Positions 8,024 to 15,349 of a DNA stretch of 64,000 nt are shown here, one piece after another. The stretch comes from JAYEHL01 sp041653935. Its GTDB lineage: Bacteria; Chloroflexota; Dehalococcoidia; E44-bin15. Positions within the stretch are counted from its first letter, which is position 1. Each line of letters starts with the position of its first letter. Below the pieces are notes generated by a model that made no database searches, was not told the DNA's origin, and saw only the letters and a program-made list of their open reading frames with translations. The stretch is from NCBI GenBank assembly GCA_041653935.1, contig JBAZEO010000001.1, forward strand, positions 496,001 through 560,000. The letters are read 5' to 3'. A program made the position numbers and the translations under genes.

Positions 8024-8404
8024 TCATTCACAACAACTGTTGTTACTGGAACCAGAACATCAGGTTCCGCCGCTCGGAGACGACATGCCGTCCAAAGGAA
8101 TAACCCCTTTATCCCTGTAATCTCTAATCCTGCGGATAACAAGCTCGTCGCTGGGCAATTCCCCGCACTGATTCCTGTTGGAATACATGATCCAATCCCC
8201 CGCAGTAACATCAAAGATACCCCCATGCCCCTCTACCAGCTTCGCTTTGATGCCGAACTCTTTTTTAATTTCAGCCGCCAGACCGACGGCCCTATCGCGG
8301 AATCCTCACTCCATGCAATAGGTAATTTCGACACACAAACCCTTCTTTTGTTTACTTCGACCCGAAGATGACTGATCCGAATGCGCGCCGCAAGATTCAC
8401 ACAT
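8024..8404 (-). CDS. SelW/Rdx-like selenoprotein with two in-frame UGA codons
   Basis: ATG 8404 has a perfect AAAGGAGG 5 nt upstream. The frame encodes GLCVEITYC-ME-UGA-GFRDRA, so residues 30-33 form the CxxU redox motif of the SelT/SelW/SelH (Rdx) family, with selenocysteine at residue 33 (UGA 8308-8306). The rest of the domain follows without break (VEGHGGIFDV, GDWIMYSNRNQCGELP). A second UGA at residue 115 (8062-8060) falls in SGGT-UGA-CSGSSNNSCCE, and the final UGA at 8026-8024 overlaps an ATG. Both internal UGAs are followed by hairpins fitting the bSECIS description. Rdx proteins are thiol oxidoreductases; lying between arsE and arsF, it may handle arsenic-thiol redox chemistry. If the second UGA is a stop, the product is 114 aa. 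Confidence 0.82.
8030..8043 (-). promoter_or_regulatory. bSECIS candidate for UGA at residue 115
   Basis: ACAAC-AGTT-GTTGT forms a 5-bp stem whose loop begins 22 nt after the second UGA and has guanine in second position. It also codes the cysteine-rich tail, so coding and structure overlap. The stem is AT-rich and weaker than the first one. Confidence 0.4.
8275..8300 (-). promoter_or_regulatory. bSECIS candidate for UGA at residue 33
   Basis: Starting 6 nt after the UGA, CCGC pairs with GCGG (lower stem), and inside it GGCC pairs with GGTC around the 3-nt loop GTC. The loop begins 19 nt after the UGA with a guanine in first position. This agrees with the described bacterial SECIS layout of a short upper stem, a guanine in the loop and 16-37 nt spacing. 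Confidence 0.65.
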
Positions 8405-8416
8405 GACAGCCTCCTT

Positions 8417-8662
8417 TTACTTTTTCGCAGCTTCCTTGATATATTTCTTTACCTCATCCTTGCTTGGAATCTTCCCCGAGCAGACAACCTTTTCATCGAT
8501 CACCAGCCCCGGCGTCGTCAGAATCGGATACTCAAGGATTTTGGTGATATCCTTTACCTCCTCGACTTTTGCATCAACGCCGAGTTCCTTGACCGCCTCT
8601 TTAGTTGTCTTCTCAAGCTGCATGCACTTGGCGCAGCCGGTACCAAGAATCTTTATGATCAT
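8417..8662 (-). CDS. arsE: ArsE-type small thioredoxin-like protein
   Basis: An 81-aa thioredoxin-fold protein with the active site TGCAKC (C10, C13), the cis-proline region ILTTPGLVID and the end VKKYIKEAAKK. Short proteins of this kind are annotated as thioredoxin family or glutaredoxin-like redox-active disulfide proteins and include ArsE. It follows arsP by 17 nt and precedes the selW gene by 12 nt. With ArsF it is expected to provide reduced thiols for arsenical reduction. A diverged paralogue without either cysteine lies at 10301-10546. Confidence 0.8.
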   Translation of the reverse strand: MIIKILGTGCAKCMQLEKTTKEAVKELGVDAKVEEVKDITKILEYPILTTPGLVIDEKVVCSGKIPSKDEVKKYIKEAAKK

Positions 8663-8679
8663 CGTTCACCTCCGATTGA

Positions 8680-9720
8680 TTACGACGTTACCAAACCGAA
8701 AATGTATCCCGATATCGTAGCCATGACTACGACTATAGCCACATATACCAGCATCTTCTGAGTACCCATTATCTTGCGTAAAACCAGCATGCTGGGAAGC
8801 GACAGGGCGGGCCCCGCCAGCAGCAGCGCCAGCGCCGGGCCCTGTCCCATGCCCAGATCCAAGAATGATTTCACTATGGGCACTTCCGTCAGCGTGGCGA
8901 AGTACATTATCGCGCCGACGAACGAGGCCACAAAGTTAGCCAACAGGCTGTTTCCGCCTACCGACGAGGTTATCCAAGAATCGGGCACGCCGACGCGGAT
9001 TATGCCTGCGATGAACACGCCGACAAGCAGCCAAGGAATGATCAGCTTAACGAAACGCCACGTCTCCTTCAGCCATACTTTAATCTCTACCTTACTGAAG
9101 AAACGCCATAGCGTCACCGCCAGTATCACGAGCAGGATGCCCATTACTATCCATTGCTTCCCCGCCGCGAAGACCAATATGCCGAGCAGAGTCCCGATAA
9201 ATAATAACTGAAGACGCGGACTCATGCCCTCGTGTCCCTGAGATGTCATCATCTCAAATGTCTTAGCATCCGCATGCGACTGCTCCTTACGATAGATGAA
9301 AGCCATGATAAGGCCGACGACAACCGAGAACAGAATCGCCATGATAGCACGTGCGATGCCGATATCGTAGCCCAGAAGCTGCGCCGAATATATGATAGCG
9401 AGAACATTTATCGCAGGCGCAGCATAAAGAAAGGTGACGGCCGGACCCAACCCGGCGCCTCGTTTATAGATGCCGCCGAAAAGCGGCAGCACCGTGCACG
9501 AGCACACCGCCAATATCGTGCCGGAAACCGAAGCCACACTGTAAGAAACCAGCTTCTTCGCCTTGGGCCCAAAATATTTTAGGATCGACGCTTGAGACAA
9601 AAAGGCTGAGATCGCGCCTGCTATAAAGAAGGCGGGGACAAGACATGTAATCACATGCGCCGAGAGGTATTCGGCCAGCGCATCGACGCCCCCGCGGAGA
9701 AGCTCAACGAAGAAATCCAA
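8680..9720 (-). CDS. arsP: ArsP-like permease (DUF318/COG0701)
   Basis: A 346-aa integral membrane protein with about ten helices in two halves. The first half has AVCSCTVLPLFGGIYKRGAG, with the CSC cysteines, and the second half has ATLTEVPIVKSFLDLGMG and ALLLAGPALSLP. These are hallmarks of the permease family that includes ArsP, an exporter of trivalent methyl and aromatic arsenicals. The gene is first after arsR and has its own ArsR-like palindrome in the 56-nt gap. Other members of the family sit next to unrelated genes, so the substrate is inferred from context. Confidence 0.8.
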   Translation of the reverse strand: MDFFVELLRGGVDALAEYLSAHVITCLVPAFFIAGAISAFLSQASILKYFGPKAKKLVSYSVASVSGTILAVCSCTVLPLFGGIYKRGAGLGPAVTFLYAAPAINVLAIIYSAQLLGYDIGIARAIMAILFSVVVGLIMAFIYRKEQSHADAKTFEMMTSQGHEGMSPRLQLLFIGTLLGILVFAAGKQWIVMGILLVILAVTLWRFFSKVEIKVWLKETWRFVKLIIPWLLVGVFIAGIIRVGVPDSWITSSVGGNSLLANFVASFVGAIMYFATLTEVPIVKSFLDLGMGQGPALALLLAGPALSLPSMLVLRKIMGTQKMLVYVAIVVVMATISGYIFGLVTS

Positions 9721-9739
9721 CTGTCAGTCTTCCTTCCCT

Positions 9740-9763
9740 AAATGCGCAACTGCGCATATATAG
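9740..9763. promoter_or_regulatory. Second ArsR-type operator, arsR-arsP gap
   Basis: The stretch contains two TGCGCA boxes separated by 2 nt and flanked by AT (AATGCGCAAC then TGCGCATATATAG). It resembles the operator at 10154-10179, including the GCGCAT and CATATA halves. Its position just before arsP suggests an internal regulated promoter. Confidence 0.55.
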
Positions 9764-9776
9764 TCAACAAAAAAAT

Positions 9777-10145
9777 TTACTTCAACAGCTTACCGGCACA
9801 CTGCGTCCCGACACGCTCGGCCTTTTTGAGCCGATCCCTATCCTTCGCCGCCACAACGTTGCCTTTCAATGCTTTGCGCACCGATTCCACCAACCCGGCC
9901 AGGTATTCATCCATGCCAGTTTCATCGATCGAATAAAGCGACCATAAACCATCCTTGCGCAGCTTGAGGAAACCGGCATCGTGCAGGGCGGACAGGTTCC
10001 GCGACGCCCTGGTCTGGGATATCTGCAGCGCCTGCATCACCTCGCAGACGCAGCACTCGCGCTCGAGAAGCAGGTTCAGAATCCTGAGCCTGGTCTCATC
10101 AGATAGGGCTTTAGAAGCCTTTACTAAATCACGCATCGACATCAC
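9777..10145 (-). CDS. arsR: ArsR/SmtB-family repressor
   Basis: A 122-aa winged-helix protein. The segment ALSDETRLRILNLLL leads into ERECCVCEVMQAL, the helix-3 cysteine motif that binds arsenite in classical ArsR (CVC), followed by QTRASRNLSALHDAGFL as recognition helix. Metal binding releases it from DNA and turns on the downstream genes. Three starts are possible (GTG 10145, ATG 10142, ATG 10136), and no good ribosome site is visible, so the message may be leaderless. A 26-nt palindrome lies just upstream and overlaps a probable -10 box, implying autoregulation. Confidence 0.92.
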   Translation of the reverse strand: MMSMRDLVKASKALSDETRLRILNLLLERECCVCEVMQALQISQTRASRNLSALHDAGFLKLRKDGLWSLYSIDETGMDEYLAGLVESVRKALKGNVVAAKDRDRLKKAERVGTQCAGKLLK

Positions 10146-10153
10146 CGTTTAAA

Positions 10154-10182
10154 ACTATATGCGCATTTACGCATATAGTATA
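10154..10182 (-). promoter_or_regulatory. ArsR operator overlapping the arsR promoter
   Basis: ACTATATGCG and CGCATATAGT form a perfect 10-bp inverted repeat with a 6-nt spacer (10154-10179). On the minus strand a TATACT -10 candidate (10177-10182) overlaps its edge. The half-sites resemble the ATA-rich palindromes bound by ArsR/SmtB proteins. Confidence 0.75.
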
Positions 10183-10207
10183 TCCAAAACAAAGACGACC
10201 ATCAATG

Positions 10208-10261
10208 TCATAGGAATATCCACAATATAAGGAATCGATCTAAGAATCCGAGCTTTTTCAC
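10208..10261 (-). pseudogene. Relic of a second acr3 gene (5' end only)
   Basis: Read on the minus strand from GTG 10261, the 17 codons give MKKLGFLDRFLILWIFL before a UGA. The acr3 gene at 5739-6800 begins MKKLGFLDRFLTLWIFI. About 29 nt are identical and the rest is similar in frame, so this is the truncated start of a former acr3 copy, now cut off upstream of arsR. Confidence 0.75.
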
Positions 10262-10300
10262 TTATCCCACCAAATTGACAATATATGACTCACAAGTGCT

Positions 10301-10546
10301 TCACTGGCCGATAGCGTCTTTTACCATCCGCTTCATTTCATCGATATCGGGGACGTTTCCTTCACAGATCACCTTCTCATTGACCATGAGAGCCGGTGAA
10401 TTCTTTATGGGATACTTAAGCATTTTATTGAGCTCGCTGATCTCCTCTATAACCGCGCTGATCCCCAGTTCCTTCATCACGGTTTTAACCAGATCCACTA
10501 ATTGAGCGCTCTTGGCACTCTTCATGCCTAATACTCTAACTATCAT
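10301..10546 (-). CDS. ArsE paralogue with CxxC replaced by SxxS
   Basis: An 81-aa protein of the same length and fold as ArsE at 8417-8662, with matching blocks (MKELGISAVIEEI, MLKYPIKNSPALMVNEKVICEGNVP). The active site reads GMKSAKS, with serines at residues 10 and 13 where ArsE has cysteines, so thiol-disulfide chemistry is not expected there. A cysteine remains at the VICEG site. GAGGAG lies 8 nt before ATG 10546, and the frame is intact. It may have become a binding or scaffold protein. It lies beside the acr3 relic, suggesting remains of a duplicated arsenic operon. Confidence 0.75.
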   Translation of the reverse strand: MIVRVLGMKSAKSAQLVDLVKTVMKELGISAVIEEISELNKMLKYPIKNSPALMVNEKVICEGNVPDIDEMKRMVKDAIGQ

Positions 10547-10642
10547 CCGTACTGCTCCTCAAAAATATATAGGTAGTTCGAAACCTGCTGTTCCCCGTCA
10601 CGGGTTGTCACACAGCGCCGCACCGGCGCCGATTTACCCACC

Positions 10643-11239
10643 TCAGGTACTACATCCTGAGACACTGATATAATCATATTTGGTAATAGTATCTGAACAA
10701 TTTGCTGTGGTAACGGTAAGTATAACGGGATAAAGCCCGTTCTGGCTATATGTATATACTGGATTCTGTTCAATGCTATCAGTATCCCCATCACCATTCA
10801 AATCCCAGGCCCAGCCAGTCACATCGCCGGTCGACAAATCGGTAAACTGCACAGTGGTTGTGCCATGACATTCCGTGGGTTCGGCAACAAATTCAGCCTG
10901 ACATGCAGGCGGAGATACCTTGATAAAAGACATTTTTACTTCATTATCAGTTCTGCCCGATTCGTTTACAGTAAGCTTTACAGTATAAGTACCCGGATTC
11001 TCATATACATGGAGTACATATTGGTCCGTACTATCTACTACACCATCGTTCTCAAAATCCCATTCCCAGGTATTGATATCCCCCATAGACAGGTCGGTAA
11101 ACCACACGGACAGGGGTGCACTGCCTGTAGTAGCATTTGCAGTAAACTGGGCGTCAAGAGTACCGCATCCGATTGCACCGCCAAGCAGACATACGAGACA
11201 TAACAGTAACGCAACAATACCAGGTTTACGTATCAACAT
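10643..11239 (-). CDS. Lipoprotein with two PKD domains
   Basis: The 198-aa protein begins with a lipoprotein signal (LLCLVCLLGGAIGC). Two PKD domains follow: APLSVWFTDLS with WEWDFENDGVVDS and YENPGTYTVKL, then TTVQFTDLS with WAWDLNGDGDTDS and YSQNGLYPVIL. PKD domains are beta-sandwich modules for adhesion or spacing on the cell surface. There is no catalytic domain. The size is small for the type, so it may be a simple surface adhesin or accessory protein. Confidence 0.85.
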   Translation of the reverse strand: MLIRKPGIVALLLCLVCLLGGAIGCGTLDAQFTANATTGSAPLSVWFTDLSMGDINTWEWDFENDGVVDSTDQYVLHVYENPGTYTVKLTVNESGRTDNEVKMSFIKVSPPACQAEFVAEPTECHGTTTVQFTDLSTGDVTGWAWDLNGDGDTDSIEQNPVYTYSQNGLYPVILTVTTANCSDTITKYDYISVSGCST

Positions 11240-11394
11240 TCCCCTAGCCCACCTTCAGCTGTCTGTATATCCACCTGTAAAAGATTATCATCAATCAAGG
11301 TTACTATCTAAATATAGTCCAAATATACGTATAAAGATAGTTGCTGTCAATTCCCTGTGGTAGAATAAACCAATACCTTTTTTCTGAGGTTTCA

Positions 11395-11862
11395 ATGGCT
11401 TATATGATCCGTCCGATGCAGCTTGATGATGTCCCACAGGCTGTGCAAATCGACAAAGAATGTTTCCCTTTGAATAAGCAGCCTATGTCATACAAGAGCG
11501 ACCTTCTCTATAACCAGATGGCCCGCTACATAGTGGCCTATGACAATGAGGCCCCTGACAAAACTTCTATCGTAGGAGTGCTGGGTTTCTGGCTCATGGC
11601 TGGAGAAGCTCACGTCATGACCGTCGGCGTACGAAAAAACCACCGCCGGCAGGGCATCGGCCAGCTAATGCTGAAATCAGCCATTGAGCTCGCCGTATCC
11701 TGCAGTGCCTTTGCAATAACGCTGGAGGTACGCAGATCAAACATGGAGGCGCTATCTCTATACGCGAAACATGGATTTACCGAACGCGGAATCAGGAAAA
11801 ACTACTACAATGAGACTAACGAGGACGCCGTGATAATGACCAGAGAACTGGAGAACCTGTGA
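11395..11862 (+). CDS. rimI: GNAT acetyltransferase, RimI-like
   Basis: Start ATG 11395 is chosen because TGAGG lies 6 nt upstream and because the family motif IRPMQLDDVPQAVQIDKECF begins right after it; upstream in-frame codons lack a site. The 155-aa protein has the acetyl-CoA motif VGVRKNHRRQGIGQLML, then LEVRRSNMEALSLYAKHGF and RKNYYNETNEDAVIM, the pattern of RimI, which acetylates the N-terminal alanine of ribosomal protein S18. Other N-terminal acetyltransferases look similar. An extended -10 (TGGTAGAAT) is seen about 30 nt upstream. Confidence 0.8.
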   Translation: MAYMIRPMQLDDVPQAVQIDKECFPLNKQPMSYKSDLLYNQMARYIVAYDNEAPDKTSIVGVLGFWLMAGEAHVMTVGVRKNHRRQGIGQLMLKSAIELAVSCSAFAITLEVRRSNMEALSLYAKHGFTERGIRKNYYNETNEDAVIMTRELENL

Positions 11863-11921
11863 AGCAGTGCGCGTATGAGATATTTAACAATTATTCCATA
11901 CGATAACCATATATTTGCGAC

Positions 11922-11944
11922 ACAATAGATTTACAATCTATTGT
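11922..11944. promoter_or_regulatory. Inverted repeat upstream of pilT
   Basis: ACAATAGAT-TTACA-ATCTATTGT is a perfect 9-bp inverted repeat located 74 nt before the pilT start. It has no T-run, so it looks more like an operator than a terminator. The protein that binds it is unknown. Confidence 0.45.
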
Positions 11945-12017
11945 AGATTTCCAATACATAAGTTAAAATAACTCATCTGTATCAGATAGATAAGATTATC
12001 CTTGAGGAGATAAGGAA

Positions 12018-13085
12018 ATGGATATCCGCGAACTTCTTACAGATGCCATCAAGAAAAGAGCGTCAGACTTACACATCACCGCAGGCAATCCTCCTGTTCT
12101 ACGCATAGACGGCGAACTCGTACCCCAAAGTAATCTGCCTCTTGTTTCTCCCGATGATCTGGACAAAATGCTTTCGAGTATCACAAACGAAGAGCAGAAA
12201 AAGAGGTTTGAAAACGAACTTGAACTGGACTTTGCCTATAATCTGGAGAAATTGGGGCGATTCCGCGCCAACGCATGTTTGCAAAGAGGTCATATCAGCC
12301 TGTGCTTCCGTCTGCTCCAGGTTAAAGTCCCGGATATGGAAGAACTGGGTCTACCCGAGATATGCAAAGACCTGGCTCTTAGGGAACGGGGGCTTATTAT
12401 CGTCAGCGGCCCCACAGGCAGCGGCAAGTCAACCACCCTGGCAGCAATAATAAAATATATTAACAACCTGAAAAGACGGCGCATAATCACTATTGAAGAC
12501 CCTATAGAATTTCTTCACGAAAATAAGAACTGCTTTATCACTCAAAGGGAACTGGGCACAGATACCCTATCCTTCGGAACCGCTCTGAAGCATGCACTGC
12601 GCCAGGACCCCGATGTCATCATGGTAGGCGAGATGAGAGACCTGGAAACCATCAGCATTGCATTAACCGCTGCAGAAACAGGACACCTGATACTGGCGAC
12701 TTTGCACACGCCCAGTGCCCCGCAGACTATCGATAGAATCATTGATATCTTCCCTCCCTATCAGCAGCCTCAGGTAAGAGTACAGCTTTCCACAACATTG
12801 GAAGGCGTATTGTATCAATCCTTAATACCTAAAGTCGGCGGCGCAGGCCGTGTGGCGGCTGTAGAAGTTATGATAGCCACAGATGCCATTAAGAACCTTA
12901 TCCGGGAGGGGAAAACGGCTCATATGTGGAATGTCATGCAGACAGGAGCCACCTTCGGCATGCAGACATTGGACCAGGCACTGATGAACCTGTTACATAA
13001 CAAAGCCATCAACTTTGAGGAAGCTGTCAGCCACTGCCGCGATGGCGACACTTTCAGAAAAACCTTAGGCAGGCCGTTGAAGTAA
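12018..13085 (+). CDS. pilT: Type IV pilus retraction ATPase
   Basis: A 355-aa secretion ATPase of the PilT subgroup that powers pilus depolymerisation and twitching motility from the cytoplasmic face. Walker A is GPTGSGKST (residues 131-139), the Asp box is ITIEDPIEFLHENK, Walker B is DPDVIMVGEMRD, and the His box is TGHLILATLHT. The N-terminal KRASDLHITAGNPPVLRIDGEL block is typical of PilT. ATG 12018 is preceded by GAGGAGATAAGGAA. No other pilus assembly gene is adjacent; a pseudopilin follows 0.7 kb downstream. A rho-independent terminator closes the unit. Confidence 0.93.
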   Translation: MDIRELLTDAIKKRASDLHITAGNPPVLRIDGELVPQSNLPLVSPDDLDKMLSSITNEEQKKRFENELELDFAYNLEKLGRFRANACLQRGHISLCFRLLQVKVPDMEELGLPEICKDLALRERGLIIVSGPTGSGKSTTLAAIIKYINNLKRRRIITIEDPIEFLHENKNCFITQRELGTDTLSFGTALKHALRQDPDVIMVGEMRDLETISIALTAAETGHLILATLHTPSAPQTIDRIIDIFPPYQQPQVRVQLSTTLEGVLYQSLIPKVGGAGRVAAVEVMIATDAIKNLIREGKTAHMWNVMQTGATFGMQTLDQALMNLLHNKAINFEEAVSHCRDGDTFRKTLGRPLK

Positions 13086-13106
13086 GATCTAACAGATAAC
13101 AAAAAA

Positions 13107-13132
13107 GGCGGTACAGTATGTACCGCCTTTTT
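13107..13132 (+). terminator. Rho-independent terminator after pilT
   Basis: GGCGGTAC-AGTAT-GTACCGCC is a perfect 8-bp stem followed by TTTTT and preceded by six A residues, so it can work in both directions. Confidence 0.9.
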
Positions 13133-13206
13133 CATAAGCAAACACTCGCTATCGATAGGCGAACTAAGCCGGGTCTCACTAATAAATTAAATCTGTCTGC
13201 TAATAC

Positions 13207-13545
13207 CTATTGTGACCATTTCTCAGCCAGATCACCGACCAGAGGGAGTTTAAACTTTTCGCCCTGATATGCTTTGACCATGAGAAGAATCCACAGGATT
13301 AACGTTGCGATCCACAGAAGCGTAAAGAGTATCCAACCGAGGATAGGAACTAGCATCAATATCCCGAAGATGATGTAGAATATCGCCAAACCGCCAAACA
13401 CAACAATTGACTGCATTGCATGGAAACGCACGAAAGCATCGTCCTTCTCGATCAGGAAGAACACCAACCCGGAGACCCACCCGAAAACATAACATAACAA
13501 ACCGGCAACATTCGGCTGAAGACTGGTTCCGCTGCTCTGACTCAT
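13207..13545 (-). CDS. DUF4870-domain membrane protein
   Basis: ATG 13545 is the likely start because GAGGAGGTGTAAC precedes it; an upstream in-frame start would add 13 residues. The 112-aa product has a short polar N-terminus, then NVAGLLCYVFGWVSGLVFFLIEKDDAFVRFHAMQS and two further hydrophobic segments, the layout of DUF4870 (three or four helices). The family is widespread, and its function is unproven. The gene stands alone, convergent with pilT. Confidence 0.85.
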   Translation of the reverse strand: MSQSSGTSLQPNVAGLLCYVFGWVSGLVFFLIEKDDAFVRFHAMQSIVVFGGLAIFYIIFGILMLVPILGWILFTLLWIATLILWILLMVKAYQGEKFKLPLVGDLAEKWSQ

Positions 13546-13810
13546 GTTACACCTCCTCTTCTTTATTGGACTATATAATATCACACTGCTTTCTTTTGTA
13601 AATACATTTACCTCATTAATTTCAACTTCTGGTCAATTTAATTACAATACATGCCGTCTATTTAATAATCAATATTTGACATTTGTTATACTCCGTCATA
13701 ATATCAAGATACTGTTTTAAAATCATCCTCATTCAGCAGTTGACACAGACCAAAAATACACAATAATATACTGCACCGTTTCGCTAATTCACAAGTCGAA
13801 GGATGTGTGG

Positions 13811-14335
13811 GTGGAAATAAAAATGCGTACATCGGCAGGATCAGTTAACAGAAAAGGGTTCACATTAATTGAACTGCTAATAGTAATGTCAATATTAATG
13901 ATTCTCGTCGGTGTTGTCATACTGTCAGTAGGGAACGTCTTCGGCAGGGCCAGAACTACTGCATACACATCGGTTAAAGACCAGGTGCAAACAGCAGTTA
14001 TAGCTTATCAGATTGACTCTTTAGGCAATTTTCCCCTCACAGGGAACACCACGGTCATCGATGGGAAGACTCTAGGCATTCTGGATGCCTGCGCACTGCT
14101 CGTTTATAGCACTCCTTCCGGCCTGTTAAGAGAAATACCAGACGGCTTTACATCGACCGAAGACAATGACAACTGTGACTCGCAAGAATATACCTGTGCA
14201 TGTAACGTAGAGGCACATTATGTCTGGGCAATAGATGTAAACGGCGATGTTTACTCCTCATGTATCGACACTTTGCTCAATGATGGCGGCTGTAAAAACA
14301 CTGGCCAGGACGGCTTCCAAGACGCCTGGCCATAG
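13811..14335 (+). CDS. Type IV pilin/GspG-like pseudopilin
   Basis: The short basic leader ends in RKGFTLIELLIVMS, the prepilin peptidase site (cleavage between G and F, with the glutamate at +5), followed by a long hydrophobic helix. The globular part of about 140 residues contains several cysteines (NCDSQEYTCACN, SSCID, GGCK), probably disulfide-bonded, and ends DGFQDAWP like GspG/PilE-type major pseudopilins. GTG 13811 sits 7 nt after GAAGGA; ATG 13823 and GTG 13805 are alternatives. The export and assembly genes must lie elsewhere. Confidence 0.8.
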   Translation: MEIKMRTSAGSVNRKGFTLIELLIVMSILMILVGVVILSVGNVFGRARTTAYTSVKDQVQTAVIAYQIDSLGNFPLTGNTTVIDGKTLGILDACALLVYSTPSGLLREIPDGFTSTEDNDNCDSQEYTCACNVEAHYVWAIDVNGDVYSSCIDTLLNDGGCKNTGQDGFQDAWP

Positions 14336-14353
14336 CATTTTCCCCAATAAATA

Positions 14354-15310
14354 TCATCTCACACGCGCAACACGGTCAATGCGCTCCATCTCCTCACACG
14401 TAAGAGCGACTTTCATTGCCCCGGCGCTTTCCTCAGCGTGTTTCGGTTTGCTGGCCCCGGGGATGGCAACTACCATGTCCCCGCTGAAAGTAACCAGCCA
14501 GCTAAGAGCCACTTGCGATACTGTTGCGCCATGCGCCTCGGCAATTTTACTCAATACATCAATGAGCGGGCGGCTCGCTTCGAGCTTTTTGCCGATGGCA
14601 TTGCGCCGTCCGCGCGGTCGACTGCGCAGGAGATTCGGGTCATTATGGAATTTGCCGGAAAGCAGACCCATCTCCAACGGGCTGTAGCAGATGATAGTTA
14701 TCCCAAGCTCCTTGGCGGCATCAAGCACGCCGTTATCCTCAATGCCCCTTGCAAGGAGGTTGTACTTAACCTGATTAGAAGCGAGAGAGACGCCGCGGCG
14801 GGCAAGGACGTCGTGGGCTTTACGCATCATCTTTGCAGAGAAGTTGCTTACGCCTATTGAGCGAATCTTGCCGGCTTCGCATAGATCAGCCATCGCGTTC
14901 ATCTGCGCTCCTATAGATGCGAACGAATAGGGATTATGGACCTGGTACAGATCGATAGCGAAGGGTTTGAGGCAGCTCAGTCGTTCATCGATAGTGTTTC
15001 TGATGGAGCTTGCCCTTCGCATGAGCGGCCACCATTTTGTGGCGATGACAACATCGCCGTTGTTCTTGCCGGCGGCTTTTAGCGCGCTGGCAAGCCCTTT
15101 TTCGGAGCGCCCGTTGCCGTATATCTCGGCGGTGTCAAACCAGCTTATGCCGCCGTCCAGAGCGGTTTTGATGATAGAGTTAGTCGTCTCGGCAGAAATG
15201 CCCGCCCACATGTATTTGTGAAACCCCTGCCCCTCCGATAGCTGCCAGGTGCCCAGCCCTATCGGCGTGATATAGATATCCGTTCTGCCCAGTCGCCTTT
15301 TCTGCATCAT
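14354..15310 (-). CDS. Aldo/keto reductase
   Basis: A 318-aa NADPH-dependent oxidoreductase of the aldo/keto reductase superfamily with the classical tetrad D59 (WFDTAEIYG), Y64, K92 (IATKWWP) and H125 (YQVHNP). The segments RSIGVSNFS and ICYSPLEMGLLSGK, and the cofactor-binding AIPGASKPKHAEES near the end, are also standard. Such enzymes reduce aldehydes, ketones or sugars; the substrate cannot be read from sequence. ATG 15310 and 15307 are adjacent, with GGAGAG upstream. Confidence 0.88.
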   Translation of the reverse strand: MMQKRRLGRTDIYITPIGLGTWQLSEGQGFHKYMWAGISAETTNSIIKTALDGGISWFDTAEIYGNGRSEKGLASALKAAGKNNGDVVIATKWWPLMRRASSIRNTIDERLSCLKPFAIDLYQVHNPYSFASIGAQMNAMADLCEAGKIRSIGVSNFSAKMMRKAHDVLARRGVSLASNQVKYNLLARGIEDNGVLDAAKELGITIICYSPLEMGLLSGKFHNDPNLLRSRPRGRRNAIGKKLEASRPLIDVLSKIAEAHGATVSQVALSWLVTFSGDMVVAIPGASKPKHAEESAGAMKVALTCEEMERIDRVARVR

Positions 15311-15349
15311 AGATTCTCTCCTGCCTCCGGATGGAGCGATATTAGCAGA

